From positions 7,936,001 to 8,000,000 of the forward strand of contig NC_003076.8 in the NCBI RefSeq assembly GCF_000001735.4: a stretch of DNA of 64,000 bases, read 5' to 3'. Position numbers and translations under genes: made by a program. This stretch comes from Arabidopsis thaliana. Its lineage: Eukaryota; Streptophyta; Magnoliopsida; Brassicales; Brassicaceae. Positions 51,664-63,682 of this stretch are shown here, piece after piece (the first letter of the stretch is position 1; the number at the start of each line of letters is the position of its first letter). The notes under the pieces were generated by a model that was not told the DNA's origin, did not search any database, and saw nothing but the letters and a program-made list of their open reading frames with translations.

Positions 51664-54466
51664 ATGGCGATTTCAAGTGTGGGTTTTGCTTGCAGATCCT
51701 TTTCCCCTGTTCGTACTCTCCAGTCTCACTGCTTATGGAAGGTGAACTATTTATATGAACCAGTTCTACAATTTATTCGATTCTGTTATATGTTTTTACT
51801 TTCTTAATTCGATTTTTTACGCTCTCAGATACGGTTCAACACTGTTGCTGCTGCAATTGAGACAATGGATGAGTCAGATGGTTTTGCCACGGACAGTGAT
51901 CGTCAAGACAAGGTTTCTGATGAACCAAGTAAGCTTAAGTCCATAATTGAACTGGAATTAGTCATCAATCCATTGTTCCTACTCATAATGTTAGGGTATC
52001 AACTCTGTTCGATTTTGGTTGATTTGGAAAATGAAGGGGATCGTGAGTGGAAACAACTGAATTCGAAAGATCTTGGACTAAGCAGCTCAATGATTGCAAA
52101 ATCCACAAGAAAAGTGCTTAATGGCCTTAAAAGCAAAGGTTGGTAGTTTCAAAGTCCTTAGATTTCTCTAAGTTTCGAAAACTTTGTTCAACCATATCTC
52201 ATACTGCTTCTGTAATCTGTAGGACATGATGTTTACCTTGTGGGAGGCTGTGTACGAGATCTTATTCTGAAGCGGACACCGAAAGACTTCGATATACTTA
52301 CCTCTGCAGAACTTAGAGAGGTTGGTCTTGTTCTGTTTTTTTCTTTTCTTACTGTCAACATAATTTCAATCTGATTTGGCATTGTTAACGTTTAGGTGGT
52401 TCGAACTTTCCCAAGATGTGAAATTGTTGGAAGAAGGTTTCCTATATGTCACGTACACATTGGAGATGATTTAATAGAGGTTTTTTTTTTTTTTTAATCT
52501 AGTCTTTCTATTTCTTTCGAGTACAATGTATGCATACCAATAGGAAAAGCTTTTGTTTTTGGATTTCGATTTGTTTTTGTTGCGTTTTCATAGACTTTCT
52601 TTTATTTGAGTAGGTTTCGAGTTTTAGTACCTCTGCACAGAATTCTTCGAGAAATACGAGAACTGAATGCAAAGAATCGAGTGGCTCAGATGGTGATGAG
52701 GACTGTATCCGTTTGAATAACTGTTTGCAGCGTGATTTCACAATTAACGGGTAATCTTGTTATATACTTCAGTGTTTTCTTTTTGAATCAGTAGTTTGGA
52801 GATTCTTATAATTTTTCCTATCTCAGGTTGATGTTTGATCCATATGCCAAAGTCGTATATGACTATTTGGGAGGAATGGAAGATATTAGAAAAGCTAAAG
52901 TGTGAATGTATTCTACTCTAATTTGCTTTCAGATTTATGTCACACCATTTTGGTGATATATATGTATTCAAAATGTGGTTCTACAATCACAGGTTCGAAC
53001 AGTGATTCACGCTGGCACATCTTTTCACCAGGACTGTGGTAAGGGTGTCAAAAGAAAAACAAGAATTTTTCTATGCAACCCATTAAGGCTCTATATGATG
53101 AAAACTTATCAAGCTCATCATTTATGATATTTCCAGCTCGGATTCTTCGTGCAATAAGAATTGCTGCGCGTTTAGGTTTCAGAATGTCCAAAGAAACCGC
53201 TCATTTTATTAAGAACCTTTCCTTACTAGTACAAAGACTTGACAAGGTAGGCTCACATTACTGCGTCTATCCTCCAAAGAAATATATGCTTGGTATATCG
53301 TGTTGGCCTATATCACGTTCATAAATGATTCTGTGTCAATTGTTCAGGGAAGGATCTTGATGGAAATGAATTACATGTTAGCTTATGGATCAGCAGAGGC
53401 TTCTTTGAGATTGCTGTGGAAATTTGGGATACTTGAAATTCTTCTACCAATTCAGGTAAATGGAATCAGGGTTTATTTGTGTCTCTTTGTTGCACCTTAT
53501 TACTAATGTTTGTCTATCTAACTTTGATTTCACAGGCAGCATATCTTGCACGCAGTGGTTTCAGGAGACGTGACAAAAGGACTAACATGCTTCTGGTCAG
53601 AAAGAAAGCATCTCTTAGATAGTTGTAGATGTGTTTGTCGTTTAGAACATCGAGTCAAGAAACTGAAATATGAATATTTTATCATGCAGTCTCTCTTTGC
53701 TAACTTGGATAAATTGTTAGCACCTGATAGGCCTTGTCACAGCAGCTTATGGTAAGATAGATCCTCATCTGAATTCATATCTCATCTTATGAGTTGGACA
53801 TTTTTTTCTTGTTGTCTTATGGTATTACATAATATATAACAGGATAGCAATCTTGGCGTTTCACAAAGCACTTGCTGATAAACCTCGAAGTCCTATAGTG
53901 GTTGCTGCGTTTAGCCTTGCTGTTCACAACTGTGGAGATATTCTAGAAGCTGTGGAAATCACAAAGAAGATCACTAGGCCACACGATAAAAGCTTCTTCG
54001 AGCTAGTAGAGCCCGAGGAGAATCTCGACTTCCAAACCCTGTTGGACGAGGTCATGGATCTTGATGCTTCTATCGAAGATGCCTTAAACCAGATGACTGA
54101 TGCGTATTTTATATCGAAAGCTATGTCAGCTTACCCTCAAGCACCATATTCCGATTTGGTAAGTATCCATTGAAAAATCTTAACAAATGTCACAATTAAT
54201 ACATGTGTGAAATCAATGTCTCAATGTCCTAATCTGTTGATATTGTTTTCGTTTAGGTCTTTATACCGTTGCAGCTGTACCTTAGAGCAGGCAGAATCTT
54301 CGATTGTGTGAAAAACGAAGAGACACGAATTGGATTTGAGGCCAAGCAAGGAAGCAAGATCGAGTATGGTTCGTTAAATTCAGGATATTTTCCCGAAATT
54401 CGGCATGTATTTGCGAGGGTTGTGTTCGATACTGTTTTTCCATTAAACCTATCTCAAGAATTGTAA
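51664..54466 (+). CDS. Bacterial-type poly(A) polymerase / CCA-transferase family protein (organelle candidate)
   Basis: Fourteen exons: 51664-51741, 51829-51928, 52037-52138 (or starting 51995, both in frame), 52223-52320, 52396-52479, 52614-52750, 52827-52899, 52993-53038, 53137-53246, 53348-53455, 53536-53595, 53690-53751, 53843-54158 and 54257-54466, giving 527 or 541 aa. Class II nucleotidyltransferase motifs: VYLVGGCVRDLIL, KDFDILTSA (metal-binding DxD-like), RCEIVGRRFPICHV, LQRDFTINGLMFDP and RILRAIRIAARLGFRMSKET. These motifs are shared by CCA-adding enzymes and bacterial poly(A) polymerases; which nucleotide it adds cannot be told from sequence. The N-terminus (MAISSVGFACRSFSPVRTL) looks like a plastid/mitochondrial transit peptide. 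An acidic/Ser-rich insert lies between the NT and neck regions. It matches AT5G23690. Confidence 0.9.
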
Positions 54467-55259
54467 AAATCTCATCTTTGAGCCCTTTCAAAGCTTGGGA
54501 CACTAGGTGGGGAAAGTATCCACAACTATCCAGGCTTTAGTTAACAGGAATCTTTTCTTTCACTTGGAATCTTCTTTTCTTTGTCGCGAGCGGAGTTCGT
54601 TAGTTCGTTGGAGTTGACAAATGACATAACAGTCTACATATATTTAAACTTAGTTGTTTATATTCTTATAATATGTTTCACTGTTGTTAGTAAGGTTAAC
54701 ATGATTGAATTGGAAGATAAAAACTAATTATTTTATTTTTGGAAAATCCCTAATTTAAAACAACATTTCACGTTTAAAATTTTAATCATGCCAAGACTTA
54801 TATAACTTTTTAATATACCCATGCTGATCATTTCAAAATACGCTATCGGTTATCATTGCAAAAGCATAGTGTGTCCAAGAAAAAGAAAAAATCATCACTC
54901 ACTACTACATGTCGAAGTCATTTGCAACAAAAAAAAATATATGTATTGCATGACGATATATTGAACAATTTTAGTACACCAATTGACTTAGTTTGTCGTT
55001 GACCAACAAATTTTCAAAAAAAAAAGTTGTTTTTAATATTAAAACAAAAATAAAAAATAATTTTGTTTGGTAGTTAGTTTTTTTTTCAATTTTAGAACAA
55101 AATTAGACATGTGATAAAAAAAACAAATAATAACAAATTTAAGATATTAAAATTTAAATTAAAACTAAAAAATATTATTAGAATCAATTAAGTAAGAAAA
55201 ATGCTTATTTTATACATTGTCAAACATTAACTTCCTATGTGATTTATTTAAATACAAAA
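54467..55259. other. AT-rich intergenic DNA
   Basis: This holds the 3' UTR of the previous gene, then A/T-rich simple sequence. No gene is seen. Confidence 0.5.
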
Positions 55260-55260
55260 C

Positions 55261-55749
55261 AATTCTATTGATAACAAAAGTGATAACTTGCCTGATGAGC
55301 TAACATCGTACAATGAGCTTTGAAGGCCTCAACATAACTCCGGTACAGAATATGATCACTAGTAGTTTCAGACATAAACATCAAATTAGAGTTTTAGACG
55401 TACAATAAAACTCTTTTATCTCAACGAAATGAGATATAAATTGCATATCCATAACCAGCTTAATATAACCATCTACTCTTCGTTGTTTCCCCATAGAATC
55501 ATGCGCTTCCCGAAACCGAACACCGTTCATCCTACCAAGACCGGTGAGAAGCATAACATGATAAATATTCATAAACTTAGAGACTTGTTCTAAAGCTTTA
55601 TTTGCAACGCCAAGTTCATTCGTTAGTGGACAAAGTCTTTGTAGCACCGTTCCTTCATTAATCAAAAATGGTTTTGTGCTAAGGTGGTTATCTATGGCTC
55701 CTCTTGGCGTAAGATTGTCTTTATTAACACCATTAAATAGGTATTGCAT
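55261..55749 (-). pseudogene. Unrecognised protein-coding-like relic
   Basis: On the minus strand an open frame of 122 codons starts with an ATG at 55749 (MQYLFNGVNKDNLTPRGAID). Its composition is protein-like, unlike the AT-rich surroundings: PFLINEGTVLQRLCPLTNEL, GVANKALEQVSKFMNIYHVM and RFREAHDSMGKQRRVDGYIK. It ends at a stop at 55381, but a second short stretch in another phase (SDHILYRSYVEAFKAHCTML) follows to ~55290. I do not recognise the family. A frame break and no clear partner exons suggest a gene fragment or a retained exon of a decayed gene; a real small gene cannot be excluded. Confidence 0.4.
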
Positions 55750-55765
55750 TGATACAGATTTTTTA

Positions 55766-55849
55766 CAACAATTATTGATTATCTGTTAGTTGTCTAGTTC
55801 TGTTAGTTGTCTAGATAGACCAATAGTCCAACAATTATTAATTATCTGC
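55766..55849. repeat. Short direct repeats (20 bp and 16 bp)
   Basis: CAACAATTATTGATTATCTG at 55767-55786 recurs at ~55830-55849 with one change. Between them TCTGTTAGTTGTCTAG occurs twice back to back. It lies just upstream of the relic ORF. Confidence 0.65.
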
Positions 55850-56850
55850 TCCACAATCTTATCAAAAAGACGTGGTAATGAGGTCATGTAACTATCAAAA
55901 CAATTCTATTTTTTTTTTTTCAACTACAAAAAGTTTTTTACAATAAAATTATTAGAATCAAATCCAAAACATATGAATGAATTTTATTTTACAAATCATT
56001 AAATTCATTATTTTTTAATGTTTTTTCTTCTTACTCGCTCTATGGTGAGCTCACCAGCCTTCAAGATTTCTGCCAACGCAATAGACAAAAAATACGTATG
56101 TTCTTTTTTGTGTCTTTGTTCACTCTGGCAAAAACTTTCAACTTTGATAGACAAAATAATACTATGCTAAATTTTGAATGTCACTAAATACTACTAAATT
56201 TACTTATTCAATGATATCAGTATTTTATTGCATACTAGTAAACATATGTATGTTGTTTACTTGTGCATATTATTGAATTCACGAAATTCTACTAAATAAT
56301 TTAACAAACTAAAGAAATATAATACAATTGGTATATAAGTTAGTGTAAATTCTACTCGGTATATACAAGAAAATCACATACATATGGAGAAGTAAGATTG
56401 ATGGTTAAATATACAATATCTCTCATTAATTATATATTTGTGATTGAGTTTCATAATTAGACACAAATGTCCTTAAACATAATCACATAATTTTCACATG
56501 TATTTCCTCTTTTTTACCTTCTTTTTCTTTCATACATCATTCATTTTTATTTTTTTCCTTCAATTTCTTAATATATTAACTTGCCTTATGAATTAAAATT
56601 ATATAAATGTTTTAATTAAATTATGTCATAACAATTAAAAATCAAATCTGCAGTTGACTAAAGTGGTCCCACTTTTACCTCCGCCAAATCTAATCCCAAT
56701 CGATGACGCATGTGTTCTCCTCCGTATTAAACGGCGTCGTTTCCACTCTTTCACATTTTTTAAACTGCTTACCAAAATCCCTCCCACGCCACCGCGTTCA
56801 TATCTTCTTCTTCTCTTCAGTGATTTTGAATCTGGCTTTAAGTTCTCCTG
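55850..56850. other. AT-rich intergenic DNA and promoter of coiled-coil gene
   Basis: No gene is seen. The last ~200 bp is less AT-rich and pyrimidine-rich, consistent with a leader for the gene starting at 56851. Confidence 0.5.
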
Positions 56851-59800
56851 ATGGATCTCAGGAGACCGAGTAGCCCAGTGTACGGTCGTCAATGGAGCAG
56901 ATCATCCAACGGTACGGAATCTAGATCGCCGTCGATGTCTCCAGCTCACCGGAATCAAATCGGTGGTGTTGGTGGCTTATCAACCGTTAAAAGAACTCAA
57001 AACGTAGCCACCAAAGCGGCGGCTCAACGGTTAGCGAAGGTTATGGCTTTACAGAACAAAGACAATGAAGAAGACGATGATGACGACGATCACGAATTCA
57101 AATTCGCACCTCCTTCTTCTGGACCTATCAACGGTTCCTTCGCTCGCCGTAATCGATCGCATTCACCTGCGGTAAAATTTCGTAATTGAGATCTTAAGAA
57201 ACAGATTTGGCTGCTGTGATTTTTCTCATTTTTGTGTTTGTTTTTATGAGTTTTATTAGATAGGTAGGAACATCACTGAGCAAGTGACTTCAGTGCGTTC
57301 GTCGTCGACAGGAAGGCCATCAACGTTTAGTAGATCATCAACTCCGAATGCGTCTCCCCTTTGGATGCCACCTAAGGCATCGTTGAAACCTCCGGTGATT
57401 ATTCCTCCAATTGATCATTCATTTAAGGATAGAGATCAAAGGTGAAGAAAACTATTCACTTTCTTTAGTGGAATTTGTCAAAACCAGTTCCTATTATCTC
57501 ATAGATTTAGCGTTTTCAGATACTTTGGTGATGTACCACGCTTAGTAAATTCGAGAGATAAGGGGTATCAGCGAGAAGCTTCAGCTCTTCGTGATGAAGT
57601 ATGTGGGCTTTTTCCTTTTAACCCTTGTGGATTATCTACTGGTCATTTTTACCTTGTATATGAAAATTGTTAGAAGCTGTTGGACTTGAGGTTGACTAAA
57701 TTTTTACTTGCAGGTGGATATGCTACAAGAGGAGAATGAGATTGTATTGGAGAAGGTTCAACGTCTTTTCACTAAAATTATTTTTCATGAAAATAAGTTG
57801 TTATCCTCTGTTTTCATAACAGTTTGTTCTTGATTACAGCTTCACCGTGCAGAAGAAATGCGTGAGGCAGCAGAAGCCAGGGCTCGAGAGCTGGAGAAAC
57901 AGGTTTTGATCCAGTTGTTATCACTAGTTTATCTTTGCTGAATTTGTTTCTTGAGTTTTGAGAGAAAACTATTCTGAACTTGCTTACATTATCTTAACAA
58001 TAGTAATTGAAATTAATCTTTCATTAGCCTCTCTTGTCTTGTATTTTATATTCTGTATTTTTAGGTATGTATCTTATAATGTAGCTACGTACCATTATGT
58101 TAGTTTATTTAAGCCGTTAGAAACATTTTAGTGTGTTTGATTGACCAAATGCAATGAAGTTATGCTCTCATATCAATATTTTGTGGTCATATATGCATGA
58201 AAATGCAATGAACTTGTACTCTATATTTTTTAAAAAGTAAATTTCATGGAATCTGCATACATTTCAAGATTTTATTTTTACTTAGAATGACATGCGTGTA
58301 GGTGCTAGCATATTTTCAAAGATTCATCTGTCCCTTTTCTTTTCTTGTCCCAAAAAGGTTGCTTCTCTTGGAGAAGGAGTGTCTCTGGAGGCTAAATTGT
58401 TAAGTAGGTAAGGAGCCTGTGACCTCTTTTTCTTTATCTTTCTCTTCTTTAGAATATACGTCGGTAACTATAAAGCTCATGATGAACTGTGATTTCCTTC
58501 AGAAAGGAAGCGGCATTGCGCCAACGTGAGGTTAGTGTGTAGAGATATATAAAATTTTAATCGCTTCTTTGGTTGAGCTCCCATTTTGTACTTTTATGAT
58601 GCCACATTAAGTTATAGATAAACATTTTTGTAAAGCCTAACGATTAAGACTGACTGGCTGGCAGGCTGCTCTTAAGGCTGCTAACGAGAAAAAAGATGGG
58701 AAAAAGGAGGAAGTTGTTTCCCTCCGTTCAGAAATTCAGGTAGGTCTACTAATATTTTGGTATTAGAATATGTTTGTTATTCTGATCTGCATTATGTAAT
58801 CATTTCTTTATGTTCAGATCTTGAAGGATGAGGCAGAAACAGCTGCGGAATGCCTTCAAGAAGCGGAATCAGAAGCAAAGGCTCTTCGTATAATGACTCA
58901 AAGAATGGTTTTAACACAGGACGAAATGGTATGTTTAGAAAGCTCAAGTCTCATTATACTCACGTTTAAAGATTTCTGATTGTATGGAAAAAAAAATTGA
59001 TCATCTAGGAGGAAGTAGCCTTGAAGAGATGCTGGCTTGCCCGGTATTGGGGTTTGGCAGTGCAGCATGGTAAGTAATGCATCCATCTTGTGAACGTGTT
59101 CTCATTGATACACTTACTCAGCTCTCTAATTTTGGTCAAAGGCTTGTAGTTGTGGTGAGGTAGTTTATTTATTAAAATTCTTAGATATTTGGTTTTCCTG
59201 TGGCTTACCTATGTAGGCATTTGTGCTGACATAGCACCATCCAGGCATGAAAAATGGTCGGCTCTGGCTCCTCTTCCATTTGAGCTGGTCATATCTGCAG
59301 CACAAAAGACCAAGGAGTTATCTCGGGACAAAGGCTAGTCTTAATATTTGCTATGGCCAAGGTTTCCTTGATACTGTTTACTTACCAGCCTTTGGAATTG
59401 ATCAGGTGGGAGTGATCAGAGCAAAACTGCTAGATTTTTAAGTGATCTACCTGGAGAAGGAAATATCGAAAGTATGCTTTCAGTTGAGATGGGTTTGAGA
59501 GAGCTGGCATCCTTAAAGGTAATATACCATTGTTTCTTTACTTTAAGGTATCTTCAAGTACATAATTAAGTTCTCATATCACAACGAAATTTAGGTTGAG
59601 GATGCTGTTATGCTTGCATTCGCACAGAAGAGAACACCGAGTTTGGTTCGTCAAGGTATGTATGCTATATCATCAATTAGTACAGTGTCAAATATAGTCT
59701 GTTTTTACTAGTCATCGAGATCAATAGTCTGTTTTCTCCATATCTTACAGATTCCAAAGGGCATGGAGAACTCAGTTTTGTAGAATCATACGGTAAGAGA

Positions 59801-60420
59801 AGAGAGTCCAAACATGCACAATATATCATATCAGCAGTCAAACTTGATGAAATCCTTACTATGTTATCACATTTCTCAAATGCAGAGATAAAAGAAGGGG
59901 AACAAGAAGATGTTGCCTTTAAGCAGGTAGTTTCTTTATGCCTATAATTTCATAACTATAAGGTTATAATGTGACATTTTGTTACAAGAGATGGTAATTA
60001 TTGGTATATTGTGGTTGGTAACTAAATTTATCGCGATGAATCTTGATGAACCGACGTTATTTGGTTATAAATGCAGGCATGGCTTATGTACTTCTGGGGT
60101 AGAGCCAAGTTGCATAGTGTGGAAGAAGACATTGCAGATGAACGTTTCCAGTTTTGGACCAGTCGTAGTGAAGGAAAATCTCCGACTTCACAAGATGCCG
60201 TTGACGGTAATAAACTTCTTCAATTGATTTCCCCTGTGTCCTAATTCTAGTTTTAATAACACATTAACTTGTTCTCTTTACAGTGGAACGAGGTTTGTTA
60301 GAGCTAAGGAAACTAGGAGTAGAGCAACAATTATGGGAAGCTTGTCGCAAAGAAACAGATCAGCTTCTTCCATCTTCTTCTCCGACATCTACTCTTTCAA
60401 ATCACAACCTTGACTCTTAA
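56851..60420 (+). CDS. Plant-specific coiled-coil protein
   Basis: Seventeen exons: 56851-57171, 57260-57441, 57520-57598, 57714-57755, 57840-57902, 58358-58407, 58503-58530, 58665-58739, 58818-58928, 59009-59069, 59217-59333, 59406-59518, 59595-59655, 59751-59792, 59886-59926, 60077-60206 and 60284-60420, giving 550 aa. The N-terminal ~190 residues are Ser/Pro/Arg-rich and basic ([33 protein letters not shown]), with an Asp/Glu run. The middle is a coiled coil ([64 protein letters not shown]). The conserved C-half includes [39 protein letters not shown] and [27 protein letters not shown]. Sometimes described as kinesin-like, but I see no motor domain. The exon ending 59333 uses a GC donor. 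It matches AT5G23700. Confidence 0.85.
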
Positions 60421-60527
60421 TTTAAAGATATCAATAGCATTATTCTCTATTGTATAACCGAAAAAACAAATCATCATAATCTAAAATCTTAAGTTTTAAA
60501 CCCAAAAAAAAAAAAAAAAAGAGAGTG
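60421..60527. other. 107-bp gap between convergent stop codons
   Basis: It contains an A-run (60508-60521) and little else. Both 3' UTRs must overlap or be extremely short. Confidence 0.6.
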
Positions 60528-61220
60528 CTAAAAGTCTAACCATTTCTGAAAATAAACACATGTAGTGGGAGAGATAACACCATCAGGTGAACAGATCGCT
60601 ATATGCGGACAAACCCCGCAAGGAATCGAAGCAAAAGCTCCAGCTCTCGGTTCGCCATTACCGAACTTTTTCCCGGTCAACCTGTAGCAAACTTCTCCGA
60701 TTCTCGTAGAAGCAAACTCATTCATTCCATTACTCTTCACCTCCATGATCAAATTATCCAAAATCAAGTTCTTAAGTATCTCCTTAGTCTGATCAACACT
60801 CAGCTTCTCCTCTTTAACAAAATACCCACACAAAACCTCCAAAGTAACAACCCTCTGCCTATGCCTCTCCAAAATCATCACACACTTGGCTTTCAAATCT
60901 TCGATTTTCGACAGGTCAAGAGCTCCATCAGTGTACCATTCACCACCAGTAAGTTCACTACAAGGCTCAAACTCCATTGCAAGATAATGTTTGACACCTT
61001 TGTTGTTCATGTTTGCTACTTCTTTGATGAGATTCTTCTTCCGTAGAGAAGCGATCAATCGAGTAACTATAGTTGCTGGGATCGTTTTCTCGCGTTTCAA
61101 TTCGAACATAGTTGCGCCTCTTCCTTGGTTTATTCGAATCAGATCCAGAAGCTTCTTCTCGTGTGGCTCGTTTAGATCACCTCCCGATGATTTCGGATCC
61201 GGACGTTTTCGTTTACTCAT
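60528..61220 (-). CDS. RPC6: RNA polymerase III subunit RPC6 (Rpc34/RPC39-like)
   Basis: Single coding exon, 230 aa. The start at 61220 (MSKRKRPDPKSSGGDLN) is the first ATG; the open frame upstream of it is leader. Tandem winged-helix domains: KLLDLIRINQGRGATMFELKREKTIPATIVTRLIASLRKKNLIKEV and MILERHRQRVVTLEVLCGYFVKEEKLSVDQTKEILKNLILDNLIMEV. The tail IPCGVCPHIAICSPDGVISPTTCVYF has the C-x2-C-x5-C-x10-C spacing of the iron-sulfur site seen in human RPC39. Rpc34 contacts TFIIIB and promoter DNA during Pol III initiation. It is shorter than yeast/human homologs (~316 aa) because the first winged helix is missing. A leader intron probably lies at about 61240-61383. It matches AT5G23710. Confidence 0.92.
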   Translation of the reverse strand: MSKRKRPDPKSSGGDLNEPHEKKLLDLIRINQGRGATMFELKREKTIPATIVTRLIASLRKKNLIKEVANMNNKGVKHYLAMEFEPCSELTGGEWYTDGALDLSKIEDLKAKCVMILERHRQRVVTLEVLCGYFVKEEKLSVDQTKEILKNLILDNLIMEVKSNGMNEFASTRIGEVCYRLTGKKFGNGEPRAGAFASIPCGVCPHIAICSPDGVISPTTCVYFQKWLDF

Positions 61221-62308
61221 TCTTACAAATTCACCAAACTGCAAAAATCAATCGGAATTGTGACACGGTAATTGAGAGAATTCGTGTGATTTACGAAAAG
61301 GATTGATCTATACTATAAGAAGGTGATAAAATCGATGATTCTGAGATTACAAAGGATTTTGGTGAAGATTCAGATTCAATTTACCTGGAGATTGGTTTAC
61401 TGGAGATGAACAATCCGATGAATATAGAGGCTTTAGGAGAGTTCAGAGAACGGAGAAGTCGTCCGTGACTGGAACGGATACGAAAACCCTAGGTCTGCTT
61501 TTAGCTAAATATATAAGACAGAGAAGAAAGTCAAATATATTAGTGTGGGCCTAAACTAATACACAACAAAAGGTAACTCGAAGTGGATTGGTACATATTG
61601 TTCAGGATTTTTGTTAATTCAATATGAGATTTCGCTATACAAGTTGGTTTAGATAAAAACATGTAGATTAAAAATATTTATTTTTAAAAAATTCAATTTA
61701 TTTTTTAAAAATAGAAATAATTATAAAGTATTAAAATAATATATAATTTGCATAAAATTTTGAAAATAATTTATATTGTAAAACAAAAAATTTGGTCCAA
61801 AACAATTTATATTGTAAAACAAAGAAAGTATATATTTTTGATTTTTTACTAATATTTATGCTTATTAATTTTCAGAAATAAGTTGACAAAAAAATTCTAT
61901 AAATATTTTATTTTATTAGACTGAACTTTTTCAGATTAAACCATAAACTTTAGTGAATATTTTTTAAAATCTAAAACCATTTTTGTATAAATGTTGTTGA
62001 TTTCGACCGAAATAGTTTCATACAAAATATAGTTTTAAATAATAACACAAAACGGAAATAAAATAAAATTAGAAGACAGTTCTGTAAATAATAATATGTT
62101 TATTTTTTTAAATCTTGAATAATGAGAATAAAATGATCAGAGTCTTTATTACAATAATAAATTTATGAAATTAAATATCCGTCTTCTTTCTTCGTCCGAC
62201 AAGTTCATATTAATTAAAGATACCTTGAGACTTTCCTCTTCTCAGATACAAAGCTGACATTTGAAGAAAAAGACATTTCTAAAATTAAACAGAACCTAAG
62301 CTTTTGCA
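61221..62308. other. Intergenic between divergent RPC6 and PHS1
   Basis: A GGGCC-type site II motif (TGGGCCTA, 61545-61552) is near the RPC6 end. 61630-62160 is highly AT-rich without features. The right end holds the PHS1 leader. Confidence 0.5.
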
Positions 62309-63682
62309 ATGGCGGAACCTGAGAAGAAGCGAGATCAACCATTTTCTCAAGTAATCATCCTTCATTTTTCCCCCACAAATTTAATAATCTATCATTATCA
62401 CCCCCACCTTTTGCGTTCATCATTACCCCCACATTTATCTCTCCCTCTTTTCGCAGAGCCAGATTTTGATTTTGATTTTTTCCCCTTTTTCTCTGATCTG
62501 ATATTATGGTGCTATCGCAGGAAAAAGACGAAGAGAAAGATCTATACCTTGTTCACGACGAGCACGAGTCTCCTCTTCCTCTCACCGTCACTTCTCGTGT
62601 AAATTTCTCCGATCCTAAATTCGTTTTAGGTTTTAGGGTTATATTAATAGTCTCGTCTTAAAAATTGGAAGACTTTTGGAATTTGCAGGTTTTGTACATG
62701 TTAGGAGATATAGCATCTGGTCCAGCTTATAGGTTTACTCAATGGTTGGATTTAGTTCGTAAACGAAGTGCTACTTACGGATCCTCTGGCTTCCCTCACC
62801 GCCTTCACCGCATCGATGATATGGTCACTAGGTTAACACTTTCTCTGACTTTTTGTCAAGTACTTGGTTTGTTGATTATGATTTTGGAATCTTATGAGTA
62901 TATCAGAACAAAGGTTTCTAAATTAGGATATTAGTCTTCATGTCAGTTGATACAAGTATTATCCAGTGCAGGAGAGAGGAATACTGATCCTAAAAGTCCA
63001 CCAAGTAGGCAGAGTTCAGAGATTAGTTTGTGGGAAAGGCTTGGTAAAGCTTCTACTGTGGATATTGATTCGAGCTGTTTTTCATGGAATATGTTGTCTT
63101 CACTTCATCATACTGAACATAGTAGTAGCACTGATCATTCTGAAGAAGACCAGAGTAAACCACTTGAGGTATATATATCATTATGATCTTGGACTGGTGA
63201 TGCTAGGAGGATCTTTTGACACTATTAGATGTCTGTACAGGTTACTGTGAATTCTGGAGGAGTTGTTTTCTTTGCCCTGTTCAATAGTTCCAGCTCTGAA
63301 GATGCCTCTCGTAAGGAAGAAGCAGCAGTTATTAAATTTGCATCATCGAGGATGGCCACGCAATCAGAACGTCTAGGTTATGAGTTTTCCAAGTGGCTAG
63401 GGGTGCAGATTCCGCAGGTGCTTCTTTTCTTTCTTGTAGTTTTTTAAAAATGTAGTAATGGTTTTGCTCATTTCACTTTCTTTCTAGAATTTTCAAGTAA
63501 TGAGTAATCATCATGCGACAGGCTAGAGTAATTCACAGCTGTAATCCTGAGTGGACACTGATCAAAGAAGCCACTGAAAAAGCACAAGCTAAAGCGACTT
63601 CGGAGGGGGACGAGGTTGGTGAAATGACATGTTCAGAACTTCTGGAAGCCCTTGAGCTCAGCCGTTGTCTTCTCTTAATGAG
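62309..63682 (+). CDS. PHS1: PHS1, microtubule-associated dual-specificity phosphatase (5' part only)
   Basis: Partial gene that runs past base 64000. Six exons are visible: 62309-62350, 62521-62598, 62689-62831, 62967-63168, 63241-63417 and 63522-63682. The protein begins MAEPEKKRDQPFSQEKDEEK and continues LYMLGDIASGPAYRFTQWLDLVRKR. The last segments (VVFFALFNSSSSEDASRKEEAAVIKFASSRMATQSERLGYEFSKWLGVQIPQARVIHSCNPEW) are the start of the actin-fragmin-kinase-like domain. In known PHS1 this atypical kinase phosphorylates alpha-tubulin at Thr349 under osmotic stress, and the downstream phosphatase domain restrains it. The phosphatase domain lies outside the window. The acceptor at 62966 (not the next CAG) is the one that keeps frame. 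It matches AT5G23720. Confidence 0.93.

Noticed and set aside
60991..61306. Plus-strand frames opposite RPC6
   Set aside because: They are shadows of the RPC6 exon and its leader.
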